Source: Streptomyces sp. S.PNR 29
Lineage (GTDB): Bacteria; Actinomycetota; Actinomycetes; Streptomycetales; Streptomycetaceae
Reading direction: 5' to 3'
Length of the DNA stretch: 64,000 nt
Assembly: GCF_030386795.1 (NCBI RefSeq)
Contig: NZ_JANUQM010000011.1
Location: forward strand, 1-64,000
Shown here: positions 46,390 to 55,176 of the stretch, in pieces
How positions within the stretch are numbered: position 1 is the stretch's first letter
How the letters are laid out: each line of letters opens with the position of its first letter
Notes under the pieces: model-generated
What the model saw: the letters and a program-made list of their open reading frames with translations, nothing else
The model's database searches: none
Told to the model about the DNA's origin: nothing
Program-made: the position numbers and the translations under genes

Positions 46390-46887
46390 ATGCGTAACCA
46401 TCGTGCCCTGGCGGCCGCCGGCGCCGCGGTCGCCGTCCTGGGACTCACCGCCCCGGCGGCCGTGGCCCGCGACGGCATGGCCGTCAACCCGAGCAACATC
46501 GTCGCCCTGCCCAGTGTCATCGCCCGCGGCGGCCAGCTGACCATCACGGTCGACGGCTGCCCGCACGGCGGCACCGCGACGTCCGACGCGTTCCGTCCGA
46601 CGGAGCTCAAGCCCATCCACGGCGCCAACCGGACGGCGCAGGGCACCGCCACGATCGACGAGAACGCCCGCACGGGCCCGCACGACATCACCGTCACCTG
46701 CGACGGCAGGAGCTTGACCCGCCCGGCCGCGTTCACCGTCATCGGCGGAGTGCGCGGCGGTATCGGCGGCAGCAGCACCAGCGGCGCGACCCCGACCGAC
46801 ATCGCCATCGGTGGTGGGCTCGTGGCCGCGGCCGCCGTCGGCGGGGGCCTGTTCTGGATGCGCCGCCGGGCCGAGAGGCGGATCTGA
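46390..46887 (+). CDS. Exported Ig-like protein with C-terminal membrane anchor (sortase-linked)
   Basis: A 165-aa protein: signal peptide ending near AVARD, a beta-rich domain with two cysteines (VDGCPHGG and VTCDGRS) that probably pair, a Gly/Ser stretch, one membrane segment (IAIGGGLVAAAAVGGGLFWM) and a basic tail RRRAERRI. There is no LPXTG motif. It shares layout and motifs with the protein at 46999-47541. Function unknown; divergent position suggests co-regulation with the sortase. Confidence 0.82.
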   Translation: MRNHRALAAAGAAVAVLGLTAPAAVARDGMAVNPSNIVALPSVIARGGQLTITVDGCPHGGTATSDAFRPTELKPIHGANRTAQGTATIDENARTGPHDITVTCDGRSLTRPAAFTVIGGVRGGIGGSSTSGATPTDIAIGGGLVAAAAVGGGLFWMRRRAERRI

Positions 46888-46936
46888 CCCCCGGCCCCTG
46901 CCCCCTCGCACATCACAGAACACGTCGGACGACAGC

Positions 46937-46973
46937 GCTTCGCCCCGGCTCTCATGAGGAGCCGGGGCGAAGC
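46937..46973. terminator. Strong bidirectional hairpin
   Basis: A perfect 15-base inverted repeat (46937-46951 and 46959-46973) with a seven-base loop lies between the convergent ends of the two Ig-like protein genes. Confidence 0.85.
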
Positions 46974-46998
46974 CCTGTGCAGGACGCGGGCGGTGCCG

Positions 46999-47541
46999 TC
47001 AGCCACCGTCCGCGCGGGTGCCGCGGCGCGAGAGGTGGTACGCCGCACCGACCGAGCCCATGACGAGGGCCAGGCCCAGGCCGATCTCCCGCAGGTCGAA
47101 ACCGGCGAGGCTGCCGCCCTCACCGGCGTCCACGGCCTTCGGGTAGTCGGTGGGCTCGGCCCTCGTGGGTGCCGCCCCGGAAGCGGACCGGTGCGGGTGG
47201 TCGGGCGCGATGGCGAGGTCGACGGTCCGCCAGAAGGTGCCGCAGTGAAAGGTCACCTCGTACATGGCACCCGGTTCGGCGTCCCGGTCGACCACCGCCG
47301 TGGCCCAGGTCTGGCCCGTGCGGAGGATGAGCGGATCGAAGACGCCCGACGAGACGGTCACGTACCGGTCGCAGCCGGTCGTGTGCAGGGCCACCGCGCC
47401 GCCGGCTACGACGGTCGAGGGGAAGACGGAGACCCGGAACTCGCCGGGCTCGTCGTCCTGTGCGGATGCGGCGGACACGGTCAACGTGAGGGCGGTGGCG
47501 GCGCCCAGCAGAGCGGCCGAGGCGACGCGTATCACGCGCAT
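46999..47541 (-). CDS. Second exported Ig-like protein with C-terminal membrane anchor
   Basis: A 180-aa protein with a signal peptide ending SAASAQ, a beta-rich domain with two cysteines (HTTGCDRY and VTFHCGT), a linker, a membrane segment (IGLGLALVMGSVGAAYHL) and a basic tail SRRGTRADGG. The cysteine spacing and the S-x2-F-x-P step match the protein at 46390, so they are probably paralogs. GGAGGA precedes the ATG at 47541. Confidence 0.82.
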   Translation of the reverse strand: MRVIRVASAALLGAATALTLTVSAASAQDDEPGEFRVSVFPSTVVAGGAVALHTTGCDRYVTVSSGVFDPLILRTGQTWATAVVDRDAEPGAMYEVTFHCGTFWRTVDLAIAPDHPHRSASGAAPTRAEPTDYPKAVDAGEGGSLAGFDLREIGLGLALVMGSVGAAYHLSRRGTRADGG

Positions 47542-47704
47542 GGTGGGTCCTCCGGGTCCCCGAGGAGCAGCTGCGGACCTGTTCCGCTCGCGCCGGACAT
47601 GCACCTCGATGACCGAAACGCTAGGAAGGCACACGCGGTGCCGCGATCGCAGTCGGGCGAACGGGGCAAAGGCGTGAGCCGCTCAGGGGACGCCCGGGAT
47701 CGTG

Positions 47705-47732
47705 CCGGGGCCGTGGGCGTGGACGGCCCCGG
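47705..47732 (-). terminator. Hairpin after the DUF4239 gene
   Basis: CCGGGGCCGT (47705-47714) pairs with ACGGCCCCGG (47723-47732), just past the DUF4239 stop on the minus strand. Confidence 0.6.
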
Positions 47733-47744
47733 GGCGCGGAGCCC

Positions 47745-48509
47745 TCAGCCCCTGACGTCAGGGAACAGATGCAGGAACGGGTCCGTCGAAGCCGCGATGC
47801 CGTGGCTGTAGGGCATGTCGAAGTCCCAGATCAGGAAGAGCAGGAAGGCGATGAGCGCGGAGAACAACCCGGCGAGGACCAGCTCCCGCGCCGTACGCCG
47901 GATCTGCAGCGCGAACACCATTCCGATGGTCACGACGGCCCCCGTGATCAGCCCGAACCACACCACGCCCGGCATGGTGGCCCCGGTCGACTCCGCCCGG
48001 GCGCTGCGCGCCTCGTCCGCCGCGGCCACCTGGTCGACGAGCGGCTGGTAGGCCTGGGCCTCGAAGTCCGACCGCGGCTCGTAGTCCGTGACGTCCGCGC
48101 GGACGCGGTCGAGGAGTTCGGTGCCGCGCTCGGTGACCCGTCCGTGCTCGGCCATGGTCTTCCACTCGGTGGAGACGACGTGTCCGACATAAGCGTTGAC
48201 ATCGTCCCTGATCCGGTCACGGACGTCGGCCGGATAGACGCGCACGCGCTCCGAGATCTCGTGCAGCGCCACGGCCTCCGCCTGCACGTGGTCGTGGGCG
48301 GCGCTGCGCGCCTCCCAGACGCCGGCGATGGCCAGGCCCAGGACGATGGCGTACACCACACCGATCCACATCGTCATGTACTCGATGACGTCCGGGGTCT
48401 CGGAGGGGTCCTCGTCGTCGGAGGCCGTGCGGTGCCGTACGAAGGTGATGAGGACCACCACGGCACAGGCGGCCAGCATCGCGAGGGTGAGAACAAGCCA
48501 TTCCGCCAA
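47745..48509 (-). CDS. DUF4239 membrane protein
   Basis: A 254-aa protein with two N-terminal and two C-terminal membrane segments around a helical soluble part, as in the bestrophin-like DUF4239 family (IEYMTMWIGVVYAIVLGLAI, then WFGLITGAVVTIGMVFALQI). TTG at 48509 has GGAGG upstream and gives MAEWLVLTL. It follows the Pro/Thr-rich gene by 16 bases, so the two are likely cotranscribed. Confidence 0.85.
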   Translation of the reverse strand: MAEWLVLTLAMLAACAVVVLITFVRHRTASDDEDPSETPDVIEYMTMWIGVVYAIVLGLAIAGVWEARSAAHDHVQAEAVALHEISERVRVYPADVRDRIRDDVNAYVGHVVSTEWKTMAEHGRVTERGTELLDRVRADVTDYEPRSDFEAQAYQPLVDQVAAADEARSARAESTGATMPGVVWFGLITGAVVTIGMVFALQIRRTARELVLAGLFSALIAFLLFLIWDFDMPYSHGIAASTDPFLHLFPDVRG

Positions 48510-48525
48510 GAGGAGCCTCCAGGAG

Positions 48526-49191
48526 TCAGCGGGGACGCAGAGCGGCGACGGCGACCACCGCGGGCGCCGTGATGAGCAGGACGAAGGTGACCGGTGACGG
48601 AGCACTGCCGGACGTCCGCTGATGCGGCTGGGTGCGGTACGGCGGATAGTGCACCGGGGTCGGGGACGGGCGGGGCGTGGGCCTGGGCGACGAGGTCGGA
48701 GTCGGCCTGGGTGTGGGTTCGGGACGGGGAGTGGGCTCGGGAGTGGGGGCCGGCCGGGGACGCGGCGCCGCCGGTCGGGGAGCGGGCGGGGGCGGCGCGG
48801 GCGGCGGCTCCGGCTTCGCCGTGGGCCTCGGCTGCGGGGACGGGGTCGGCGTGGGGGTCGGCTTGGGGGTCGGCGTGGGTGTGGGGCTCGGTTCCGGCTT
48901 CGGCGGAGGGGGTGGCGGCGTCGGCGTGGGTGTCGGAGTCGGTGTGGGTTTCCTGGTCGGCGTGGGCTCGGGGCACGGCGGTGGAGGAGGACAGGTGTCG
49001 CTCCCGGCGACCGCCACCGCTTCGGTGCCGCCCGGGCCGGTCGAGGCGTACGCACAGGAGTCGGCCACCGCCACACCGACCGGTGCGCCGACCAGTGCCC
49101 AGGTCAGCGCCACTGTGGCCAACAGCCGTCTCGCGAGGGCGGATTGGGTCGAATCGGGTCCATGCACGACGAAGATCATGAACCTTCGCAC
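48526..49191 (-). CDS. Exported Pro/Thr-rich repeat protein with C-terminal membrane segment
   Basis: A 221-aa protein with a signal sequence (LLATVALTWALVGAPVGVAV), a long PTPTPTP/PPPPPKPEPSP-type low-complexity spacer, and a C-terminal hydrophobic segment (VTFVLLITAPAVVAVAAL) with a short basic end. It looks like a wall-spanning stalk anchored in the membrane. No domain was recognised. It precedes the DUF4239 gene. Confidence 0.7.
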   Translation of the reverse strand: MRRFMIFVVHGPDSTQSALARRLLATVALTWALVGAPVGVAVADSCAYASTGPGGTEAVAVAGSDTCPPPPPCPEPTPTRKPTPTPTPTPTPPPPPPKPEPSPTPTPTPKPTPTPTPSPQPRPTAKPEPPPAPPPPAPRPAAPRPRPAPTPEPTPRPEPTPRPTPTSSPRPTPRPSPTPVHYPPYRTQPHQRTSGSAPSPVTFVLLITAPAVVAVAALRPR

Positions 49192-49438
49192 GCCGGTGCG
49201 CCTCCGAGATCCCGGCGGTTACCCCGAAGGAGGGATGGGCGGCGCCGGGGGTTTGCTCGGCCGACGCTCGCATGTCCGCCGATGCGCACGCGCGTGCGGT
49301 CCCGGCGGGCGTCTGTCACAGGATCCCGAAAGAAATTTGCCGTGTGGTTGAACACAACGGTGGGCTCCATGCGTACCCAATGTCGTGCGGCGGCGCAGCA
49401 GGGCGCTGCAAGTCCCTTGCGATTATATGGAGTTGACG

Positions 49439-50425
49439 ATGAAGACCTCCTGGCGGAGCGCCTCACTCGTGGCGAGCGCTGCGGCGGTGCTGGCGCTGAC
49501 GACGGCGTGCGGCCAGGAAACGCCTCCGGCGAGCAGCCAGAACGTGGGTGCCACTGCCGCGCCCGGTGACCTCGGCAGCATCGGGAGCGGGGCCGGGAGC
49601 GGCCTGGGTGCGTCTCCGAGCGTCGGGCAGAGTTCCGCTCCCCCGGCCGGCGCGGGTGCCGGCACCGACACCGGTACCGCGGGCAAGCTGTCCGTCTCCA
49701 CGAATGCCGAACTCGGCAAGGTGGTGACCGACAGTGCCGGTCTCACCTTGTACCGCTTCGACCAGGACACCGCGGAACCGCCGAAGACCAACTGCGACGG
49801 CGACTGCGCCAAGACCTGGCCGCCGGTGCTCGCGGACGACGCCGCGGCCGGCGAGGGCATCGACGAGGCGCTGCTCGGCGAGGTCACCCGCCCCGACGGC
49901 ACCAAGCAGCTGACCATCGGCGGCTGGCCCGCGTACCGTTACGCCAAGGACACCAACGCCGGGGACGTCAAGGGCCAGGGCGTGGGCGGCAAGTGGTACG
50001 CGCTCGCACCCGACGGCAAGAAGGCCAAGCAGTCCGATCTGCCCGGCCTGTCCACCCGTAACGACCCCAAGCTCGGCGAGATCGTCGTCGACAAGAACGG
50101 CATGACGGTCTACCGCTTCATGAAGGACTCCCCCTGGCCGATGAAGACGGCGTGCACCGACGCCTGTCTGGAGAAGTGGCCGGTCGTCGAGCCGGTCGCC
50201 GCCGAGGACACCGAGGGCATCGATCTGAAGGGGTCCGGCCCCAGGGGCCAGGGTTACGTCGTCTTCGACCGTCCCGACGGACTGAAGCAGCAGACCATCG
50301 ACTGTGTGCCGATCTACACCTTCGCCGGTGACAAGAAGCCCGGCGACACCAACGGTCAGGGCGTCGGCGGCACCTGGTACGCCATCTCGCCCGACGGAAA
50401 GCCGGTCGGCGCGCCGAAGGAATAG
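49439..50425 (+). CDS. SCO0930-family lipoprotein with two secreted-repeat domains
   Basis: A 328-aa lipoprotein (lipobox TTAC near residue 19) with a Gly/Ser/Ala linker, then two or more copies of a COG4315-type repeat: TLYRFDQDTAEPPKTNCDGD with CAKTWPPVL, and TVYRFMKDSPWPMKTACTDA with CLEKWPVV. Each ends with a GVGGKWYAL or GVGGTWYAI step. Function unknown; the paired cysteines and aromatic pattern are conserved in this family. GGAG precedes the ATG. Confidence 0.9.
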   Translation: MKTSWRSASLVASAAAVLALTTACGQETPPASSQNVGATAAPGDLGSIGSGAGSGLGASPSVGQSSAPPAGAGAGTDTGTAGKLSVSTNAELGKVVTDSAGLTLYRFDQDTAEPPKTNCDGDCAKTWPPVLADDAAAGEGIDEALLGEVTRPDGTKQLTIGGWPAYRYAKDTNAGDVKGQGVGGKWYALAPDGKKAKQSDLPGLSTRNDPKLGEIVVDKNGMTVYRFMKDSPWPMKTACTDACLEKWPVVEPVAAEDTEGIDLKGSGPRGQGYVVFDRPDGLKQQTIDCVPIYTFAGDKKPGDTNGQGVGGTWYAISPDGKPVGAPKE

Positions 50426-50467
50426 AACAACACCTCCCCAGGGTGCAGCCAACAGCGCGCGACCGAC

Positions 50468-50512
50468 GGGCCGCTCCCTCCGCCTCGCAGGCGGAGGGAG
50501 CGGCCCGCTTTT
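50468..50512 (+). terminator. Strong rho-independent terminator
   Basis: A perfect 18-base inverted repeat (50468-50485 and 50489-50506), three-base loop, then GCTTTT. It follows the SCO0930-type gene. Confidence 0.9.
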
Positions 50513-50637
50513 CGGGCGGCACGTGCCGCCGGCAGTGACCGGGAACGGACGGTCAATTTCCGTTTCCGCTCGCTCGTTTGGCGGGCGATCAGTAGCCTCT
50601 GCTCGAACACCGGATCGCCTACGCCTTGGAGAGATAG

Positions 50638-51450
50638 ATGGAGCGTCCCGCCTGGGCCCCACGGAGCATCGACATCTCGGTGCCGAGTGTCTCCCGCATC
50701 TACGACTACTACCTGGGCGGTTCGCACAACTTCGAGGTCGACCGGGAAGCGGCCCGCAAGGCCATGGAGTTCATGCCGGGGCTCCCCAAGATCATGCAGG
50801 CGAACCGGGCGTTCATGCGCCGCGCGGTGCGCTTCGCCGCCGGTGAGGGCATCACCCAGTTCCTGGACATAGGCTCCGGCATCCCGACCTTCGGCAACGT
50901 CCACGAGGTGGCCCAGAGGGAGAGACCCGGGGCGCACGTGGTGTACGTCGACCACGACCCGGTCGCCGTCGCGCACAGCCAGGCGGTCCTGGAGGGCAAC
51001 GACGACGCGGACGTCGTGGCCGCGGACCTCCGCAAGCCCCAGGAGATCCTGAACAGCCCCCAAGTCGAACGGCTGATAGACCTGAATCGGCCAGTGGCGC
51101 TGCTTCTCGTTGCCATACTGCATTTCGTGGAAGACGCGGACGACCCGTACGGGGCGGTGGCCGAACTGCGCGACGCGCTCGCGCCCGGCAGCCTGCTCGT
51201 GCTCACGCACGCCTCGTACGAGGGAATCCCACTGCCGCCCGAGCGGACGGAGGGTGTGGTGGATGTGTACAAGGACATTCGCAACCCGCTGATCATGCGC
51301 TCGCGCGACGAGATCGAGCGGTTCTTCGAGGGGTACGACATGGTGGAACCCGGACTGGTGCCGATGCCGCACTGGCGGCCCGAGACGGCGCCGGAGGACG
51401 AGGACCCCTTCGCGTTCTCCGGTTTCGCCGGCGTGGGGCGTACGGCGTGA
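50638..51450 (+). CDS. SAV2177-family SAM-dependent methyltransferase
   Basis: A 270-aa protein with the family opening VSRIYDYYLGGSHNFEVDRE and the SAM motif FLDIGSGIPTFGNVHEVAQ, then VVYVDHDPVAVAHSQ. Streptomyces carry many of these, with no settled substrate. The stop overlaps the GTG of the GGDEF-EAL gene (GTGA), so the two are translationally coupled, an unusual partner for a methyltransferase. Confidence 0.93.
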   Translation: MERPAWAPRSIDISVPSVSRIYDYYLGGSHNFEVDREAARKAMEFMPGLPKIMQANRAFMRRAVRFAAGEGITQFLDIGSGIPTFGNVHEVAQRERPGAHVVYVDHDPVAVAHSQAVLEGNDDADVVAADLRKPQEILNSPQVERLIDLNRPVALLLVAILHFVEDADDPYGAVAELRDALAPGSLLVLTHASYEGIPLPPERTEGVVDVYKDIRNPLIMRSRDEIERFFEGYDMVEPGLVPMPHWRPETAPEDEDPFAFSGFAGVGRTA

Positions 51451-53588
51451 TCGCGGAGCCGGACGGGCCGGAGGACAGACTGCGCCGGTTCGCAACGATC
51501 TGGAGCCGGGCCGTGTTCCCGGTGACCTCCACCTCGTCGACGCGGCCCGAGTTCGAGGAGCAACTGCTCCCGCTGGCCCGGACGTTGAGTGAGGCGCTGC
51601 GGGCCCGCACCTTCGACGCGGGCGCGGGCAGGGCCGTCGGCGCCGCGCTGGTCGACGCGCACTGCACCGACCCCGAGGCGCTCAGCCGGTCGCTGGACTG
51701 CGTCGACGCCTACCTGGTGCTGTACTGCGGCGAGGACGGTGACCAGGAGGACCTGCGGGCGCGCTCCTCGCGGCTGCAGCACGCCATGGCCGCCGGGTTC
51801 GCGGCGGCGCTGCGCCGGCGCACCCTGGCCGAGCAGGAGGCCATCGCGCAGGCCGCCCTCAATGCGCAGGGCGTGGTCGCGCAGGCGCTGCACGCGACCG
51901 AGGCCCGCTTCCGCGCGGTCTTCGAGGGCGCGGCCATAGGCATCGGCATCGCCGACCTGGAGGGCAACGTCCTGCAGGTCAACGGCGCGCTGCTGCGGAT
52001 GTTCGGCCTGTCCGAGCAGTCCCTGCGCGGCCGCAACGTCAGGGAGTGGACGCACCCCGACGACGCGCCCCAGACCTGGCGGCTCTACGACGAACTCGTC
52101 CGCGGCGAGCGTGAGCACTACCACCTGGAGAAGGCCTTCTGCCGGCCTGACGGAACGGTCCTGTGGACCAACCTGACGGTCTCCCTGCTGCGCGACGCCG
52201 ACGGCCGGCCCCAGTACCAGCTGGCCCTCATGGAGGACACCACCGAGCGGCGGCTGCTCAACCTGCGGCTGCGTTACGAGGCCACGCACGACGCGCTCAC
52301 GGGCCTGCCCAACCGCAGCTTCTTCTTCGAACGCCTGGAGAAGGCGCTCGGCGCGGGGGAGGGGCAGCGCTTCGGCCTGTGCTACCTCGACCTGGACGGT
52401 TTCAAGACCGTGAACGACAGTCTCGGCCACTCGGCCGGCGACCGGCTGCTCGTCGAGGTCGCCGACCGGCTGCAGTCCTGCGTGACCGCGCCCGGCGAGA
52501 TGGTCGCCCGGCTGGGCGGCGACGAGTTCGTGGCGCTGACCACCGGCCCCGACACCCGGCGCACGGTCGACGAACTCGCCGCGCGCATCATGAACGCGCT
52601 TCTCGCCCCGATCAGCGTGGACGGCCGGGAGCTGACCGTGCGCGGCAGCATAGGCATCGTCGAGGGCCCGGCGGGGGAGCGCAGCCCGGCGGAGGTGCTG
52701 CGCAGCGCCGACATCACCATGTACCGGGCCAAGTCGGCGGGCGGCAACCGGTTCGAGCTCGCCGACCCGGAGGCCGACGCCCGCGTCATCACCCGGCACG
52801 GGCTGACGACGGCTCTGCCGACGGCGCTGGACCGGGGCGAGTTCTTCATCGAGTACCAGCCGCTGGTCCACCTCGGCGACGGCAGCGTGCGCGGCGCCGA
52901 GGCCCTGGTGCGCTGGCTGCATCCGCAGCACGGCGTCCTCGGCCCGGACCGGTTCATCCCGCTCGCCGAGCACACGGGGCTGATCGTTCCGCTGGGCCGC
53001 TGGGTGCTGGAGCAGTCGGTTTGCCAGGCGCGCGAGTGGCGGGAGCGGCACGGGGGAGACGCCGCGGGCCCGCTGCGCATCAACGTCAACCTCTCGCCCT
53101 GCCAGCTGACCCACCCCGGCCTGGTCCAGGACACCGTCGACATCCTGGAGCGCACGGGCGTCGATCCGGAGGCGCTGTGCCTGGAGGTCACGGAGTCGGC
53201 CCTCATCGGCGCCGACGACGACCTGCTGAAACCCCTGCGCCGACTGGCCGAGATGGGTGTCGACATCGCCCTGGACGACTTCGGCACGGGCTACTCGAAC
53301 CTGGCCAACCTCCGTCGCCTCCCGGTGAGCATCCTCAAGCTGGACCGGTCCTTCACCCAGAGCATGCAGCAGTTCCCGGCCGACCCCGTCGACCTGAAGA
53401 TCGTCGAGGGGATCGTCTCCCTGGCCCACAGCCTGGACCTCGCGGTGACCGTGGAGGGGGTGGAGACCGGCGCCCAGGCCGAGCAGCTGCGCATACTCGG
53501 CTGCGACACCGCCCAGGGCTGGTACTACGCCCGCCCGGGCCCGCCGGAGCGGCTGCACGAACTGGCGCTGGTGGACGCGACGGGCTGA
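51447..53588 (+). CDS. PAS-GGDEF-EAL cyclic-di-GMP enzyme
   Basis: A 713-aa cytosolic protein. After an N-terminal helical domain (about 1-125) come a PAS sensor (about 150-265), a GGDEF diguanylate cyclase (about 280-430, intact ARLGGDEF) and an EAL phosphodiesterase (about 445-700). EAL residues are complete: EALVRW, CLEVTESAL, DDFGTGYSNL, LKLDRSF and VEGVETGAQ. The RxxD inhibitory site before GGDEF is not seen. Both activities may therefore be live. In Streptomyces c-di-GMP controls BldD and development. Confidence 0.95.
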   Translation: MIAEPDGPEDRLRRFATIWSRAVFPVTSTSSTRPEFEEQLLPLARTLSEALRARTFDAGAGRAVGAALVDAHCTDPEALSRSLDCVDAYLVLYCGEDGDQEDLRARSSRLQHAMAAGFAAALRRRTLAEQEAIAQAALNAQGVVAQALHATEARFRAVFEGAAIGIGIADLEGNVLQVNGALLRMFGLSEQSLRGRNVREWTHPDDAPQTWRLYDELVRGEREHYHLEKAFCRPDGTVLWTNLTVSLLRDADGRPQYQLALMEDTTERRLLNLRLRYEATHDALTGLPNRSFFFERLEKALGAGEGQRFGLCYLDLDGFKTVNDSLGHSAGDRLLVEVADRLQSCVTAPGEMVARLGGDEFVALTTGPDTRRTVDELAARIMNALLAPISVDGRELTVRGSIGIVEGPAGERSPAEVLRSADITMYRAKSAGGNRFELADPEADARVITRHGLTTALPTALDRGEFFIEYQPLVHLGDGSVRGAEALVRWLHPQHGVLGPDRFIPLAEHTGLIVPLGRWVLEQSVCQAREWRERHGGDAAGPLRINVNLSPCQLTHPGLVQDTVDILERTGVDPEALCLEVTESALIGADDDLLKPLRRLAEMGVDIALDDFGTGYSNLANLRRLPVSILKLDRSFTQSMQQFPADPVDLKIVEGIVSLAHSLDLAVTVEGVETGAQAEQLRILGCDTAQGWYYARPGPPERLHELALVDATG

Positions 53589-53636
53589 GCGCCGGGGCGG
53601 CGGCTGGGCGGGGAACGCCGCACGGCCCCCCACTGG

Positions 53637-53957
53637 TCATCGAGCGGCCCGCACGGCCGCCCCCGCGGCGGCGACGTCCAGGTCGACGGCGACCTCCTCG
53701 CCTTCGTGGCGGCCGCGTTCCGTGATCGCGAGACCGATCAGCGCGAGTTCCGCGGCGCCGTCGCGCAGCGCGTACTGGGTGGGTGTCTCCTCGCCGGGCG
53801 CCTCGTGCTCGTCGCGGTTCCACGCGGCCACCGCGGCCTCGGCCAGTGTCCTCGGCAGACGCACCGTGACCCGGCCGGTCTGCGCGGCGACACAGGCACC
53901 GATGGCCGCCAGCACGTCCGTGTCGTCCCGGTACCTGGCGTACTGTTCAGCACTCAC
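53637..53957 (-). CDS. Small hypothetical protein
   Basis: A 106-aa acidic soluble protein with no recognised domain (AEQYARYRDDTDVLAAIGAC at the start, then VRLPRTLAEAAVAAWNRDE). The start is GTG at 53957. It converges with the GGDEF-EAL gene. Function unknown. Confidence 0.7.
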   Translation of the reverse strand: MSAEQYARYRDDTDVLAAIGACVAAQTGRVTVRLPRTLAEAAVAAWNRDEHEAPGEETPTQYALRDGAAELALIGLAITERGRHEGEEVAVDLDVAAAGAAVRAAR

Positions 53958-54122
53958 AGCGCAAGCCTAGGCAGCAAGTGCCCACCCGGCGAAGCGAATA
54001 TCCGGCCGCCACCCGGCGCGGGAGCGGTCGGCGGCGGCGACGGCTTCCCGACGGTCGCGCAGGCCGAGGTGCCGCGCCACGCGGAGGGGAAGACTCTGCG
54101 TGCGGTGCGCCGCTGCCCAGCG

Positions 54123-54319
54123 CTCGCGCCGCCCGCGGTGGAGCCACGTCGCTGTGGTGGGTGAGGGCGGTTGTCCGGTGCGGGTCGGGTCGGCGGAGTC
54201 TGGCCGGTCATCGTTCCAGCAGCATGCGCTGCAACTCTCGCGCCGCCCGCGGTGGAGCCACGTCGCTGCGGTGGGCCAGGGCGATCGTCCGGTGCAGACC
54301 GGGTCGGGCCAGCGGAGTC
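54123..54319. repeat. Imperfect tandem duplication of the 3' end of the LysR gene
   Basis: The stretch at about 54237-54319, which encodes the last residues of the LysR protein (SDVAPPRAARELQ), is repeated with about 80 percent identity at about 54123-54200 beyond the stop codon. The best-kept part is about 37 bases with one or two changes. The 250-base gap 53958-54207 holds this and no gene. Confidence 0.8.
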
Positions 54320-55092
54320 ACCCGCAGTCCACGGCCCGATCGCGCCGCCACCATCCGCGGTACGACGGCGACGCCCAGACCGGCCCGCACGAATCCCAGC
54401 ACGGCGTCCATCTCCCCGCCCTCCACCGCGAAGTCCGGCTCGAACCCTTCCGCGCGGCACGCGGCCACGGTCAGTTCCCGCAGGTCGTAGCCGTGCCGGA
54501 ACATCACCAGACGCTCCCCTGCCAGATCGGCGACCCGCACGGTCCGCCGCTCGCCGCCGGGCCGGGGTGCCTCCGGTGACGACACCACGACCAGGTCCTC
54601 CCGCAGCAGCTCCACGGTGGTCAGCGCCGGGGACGGGGTCGGCAGCGGCAGGACGACCAGCGCCAGGTCGAGGGCGCCGCGCGCCAGTTCCCGTACGAGG
54701 TCGTGGGAGCCGCCCTCCTCGATCAGCAGCCGGATGCCGGGATACCGGTCGTGGAAGGCGCGCAGCACGTCCGGCAGCAGGCCCGTGCACAGACTCGGCG
54801 TCGCGCCCAGCCGGATCCGGCCCCGGCGCAGCTGCACCAGCTCCTGCACCTCGTGCCGGGCCGTGTCCGCGTCGGCCAGGATGCGCCGGGCCAGCGGCAG
54901 CAGCGCCTCGCCCGCGTCGGTGAGCGTGATGTTGCCGCGCGCCCGCAGGAACAGATCCGCCCCCAACTCCCGCTCCAGCGCCTTGATCTGCTGCGACAGC
55001 GACGGCTGCGCCACATGCACCAGGTCGGCGGCCCGGGTGAAGTGCCGGGTCTCGGCGACCGCCACGAAGTACTGGAGCTGCTGGAACTGCAT
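54208..55092 (-). CDS. LysR-family transcriptional regulator
   Basis: A 294-aa LTTR. The N-terminal winged helix reads QLQYFVAVAETRHFTRAADL then VAQPSLSQQIKALERELG; the C-terminal effector domain has two Rossmann-like halves (LGATPSLCTGLLPDVLRAF, VLGFVRAGLGVAVVP). ATG at 55092. It diverges from sdhC with only 84 bases between, and a typical LTTR palindrome lies there, so it probably controls both itself and succinate dehydrogenase. Confidence 0.92.
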   Translation of the reverse strand: MQFQQLQYFVAVAETRHFTRAADLVHVAQPSLSQQIKALERELGADLFLRARGNITLTDAGEALLPLARRILADADTARHEVQELVQLRRGRIRLGATPSLCTGLLPDVLRAFHDRYPGIRLLIEEGGSHDLVRELARGALDLALVVLPLPTPSPALTTVELLREDLVVVSSPEAPRPGGERRTVRVADLAGERLVMFRHGYDLRELTVAACRAEGFEPDFAVEGGEMDAVLGFVRAGLGVAVVPRMVAARSGRGLRVTPLARPGLHRTIALAHRSDVAPPRAARELQRMLLER

Positions 55093-55101
55093 GAGGCCAG
55101 C

Positions 55102-55116
55102 ATAGGAGATGCCTAT
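55102..55116. promoter_or_regulatory. LysR-type binding site between lysR and sdhC
   Basis: ATAGG-N5-CCTAT (55102-55106 and 55112-55116) is a textbook T-N11-A palindrome lying ten bases upstream of the lysR start and about 60 before sdhC. Confidence 0.7.
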
Positions 55117-55176
55117 CGGAACGAGCCGTACCATGTCTTGGACCGATGAGCACCCGCAGTTCTAGCGTGCTGTGCC

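Noticed and set aside
46390..47541. LPXTG-type sortase substrates
   Set aside because: Both exported proteins have a membrane segment and basic tail, but no LPXTG-like pentapeptide before it.
50709..53633. Long minus-strand open frame of about 970 codons
   Set aside because: Antisense of the methyltransferase and GGDEF-EAL genes; no motifs of its own.
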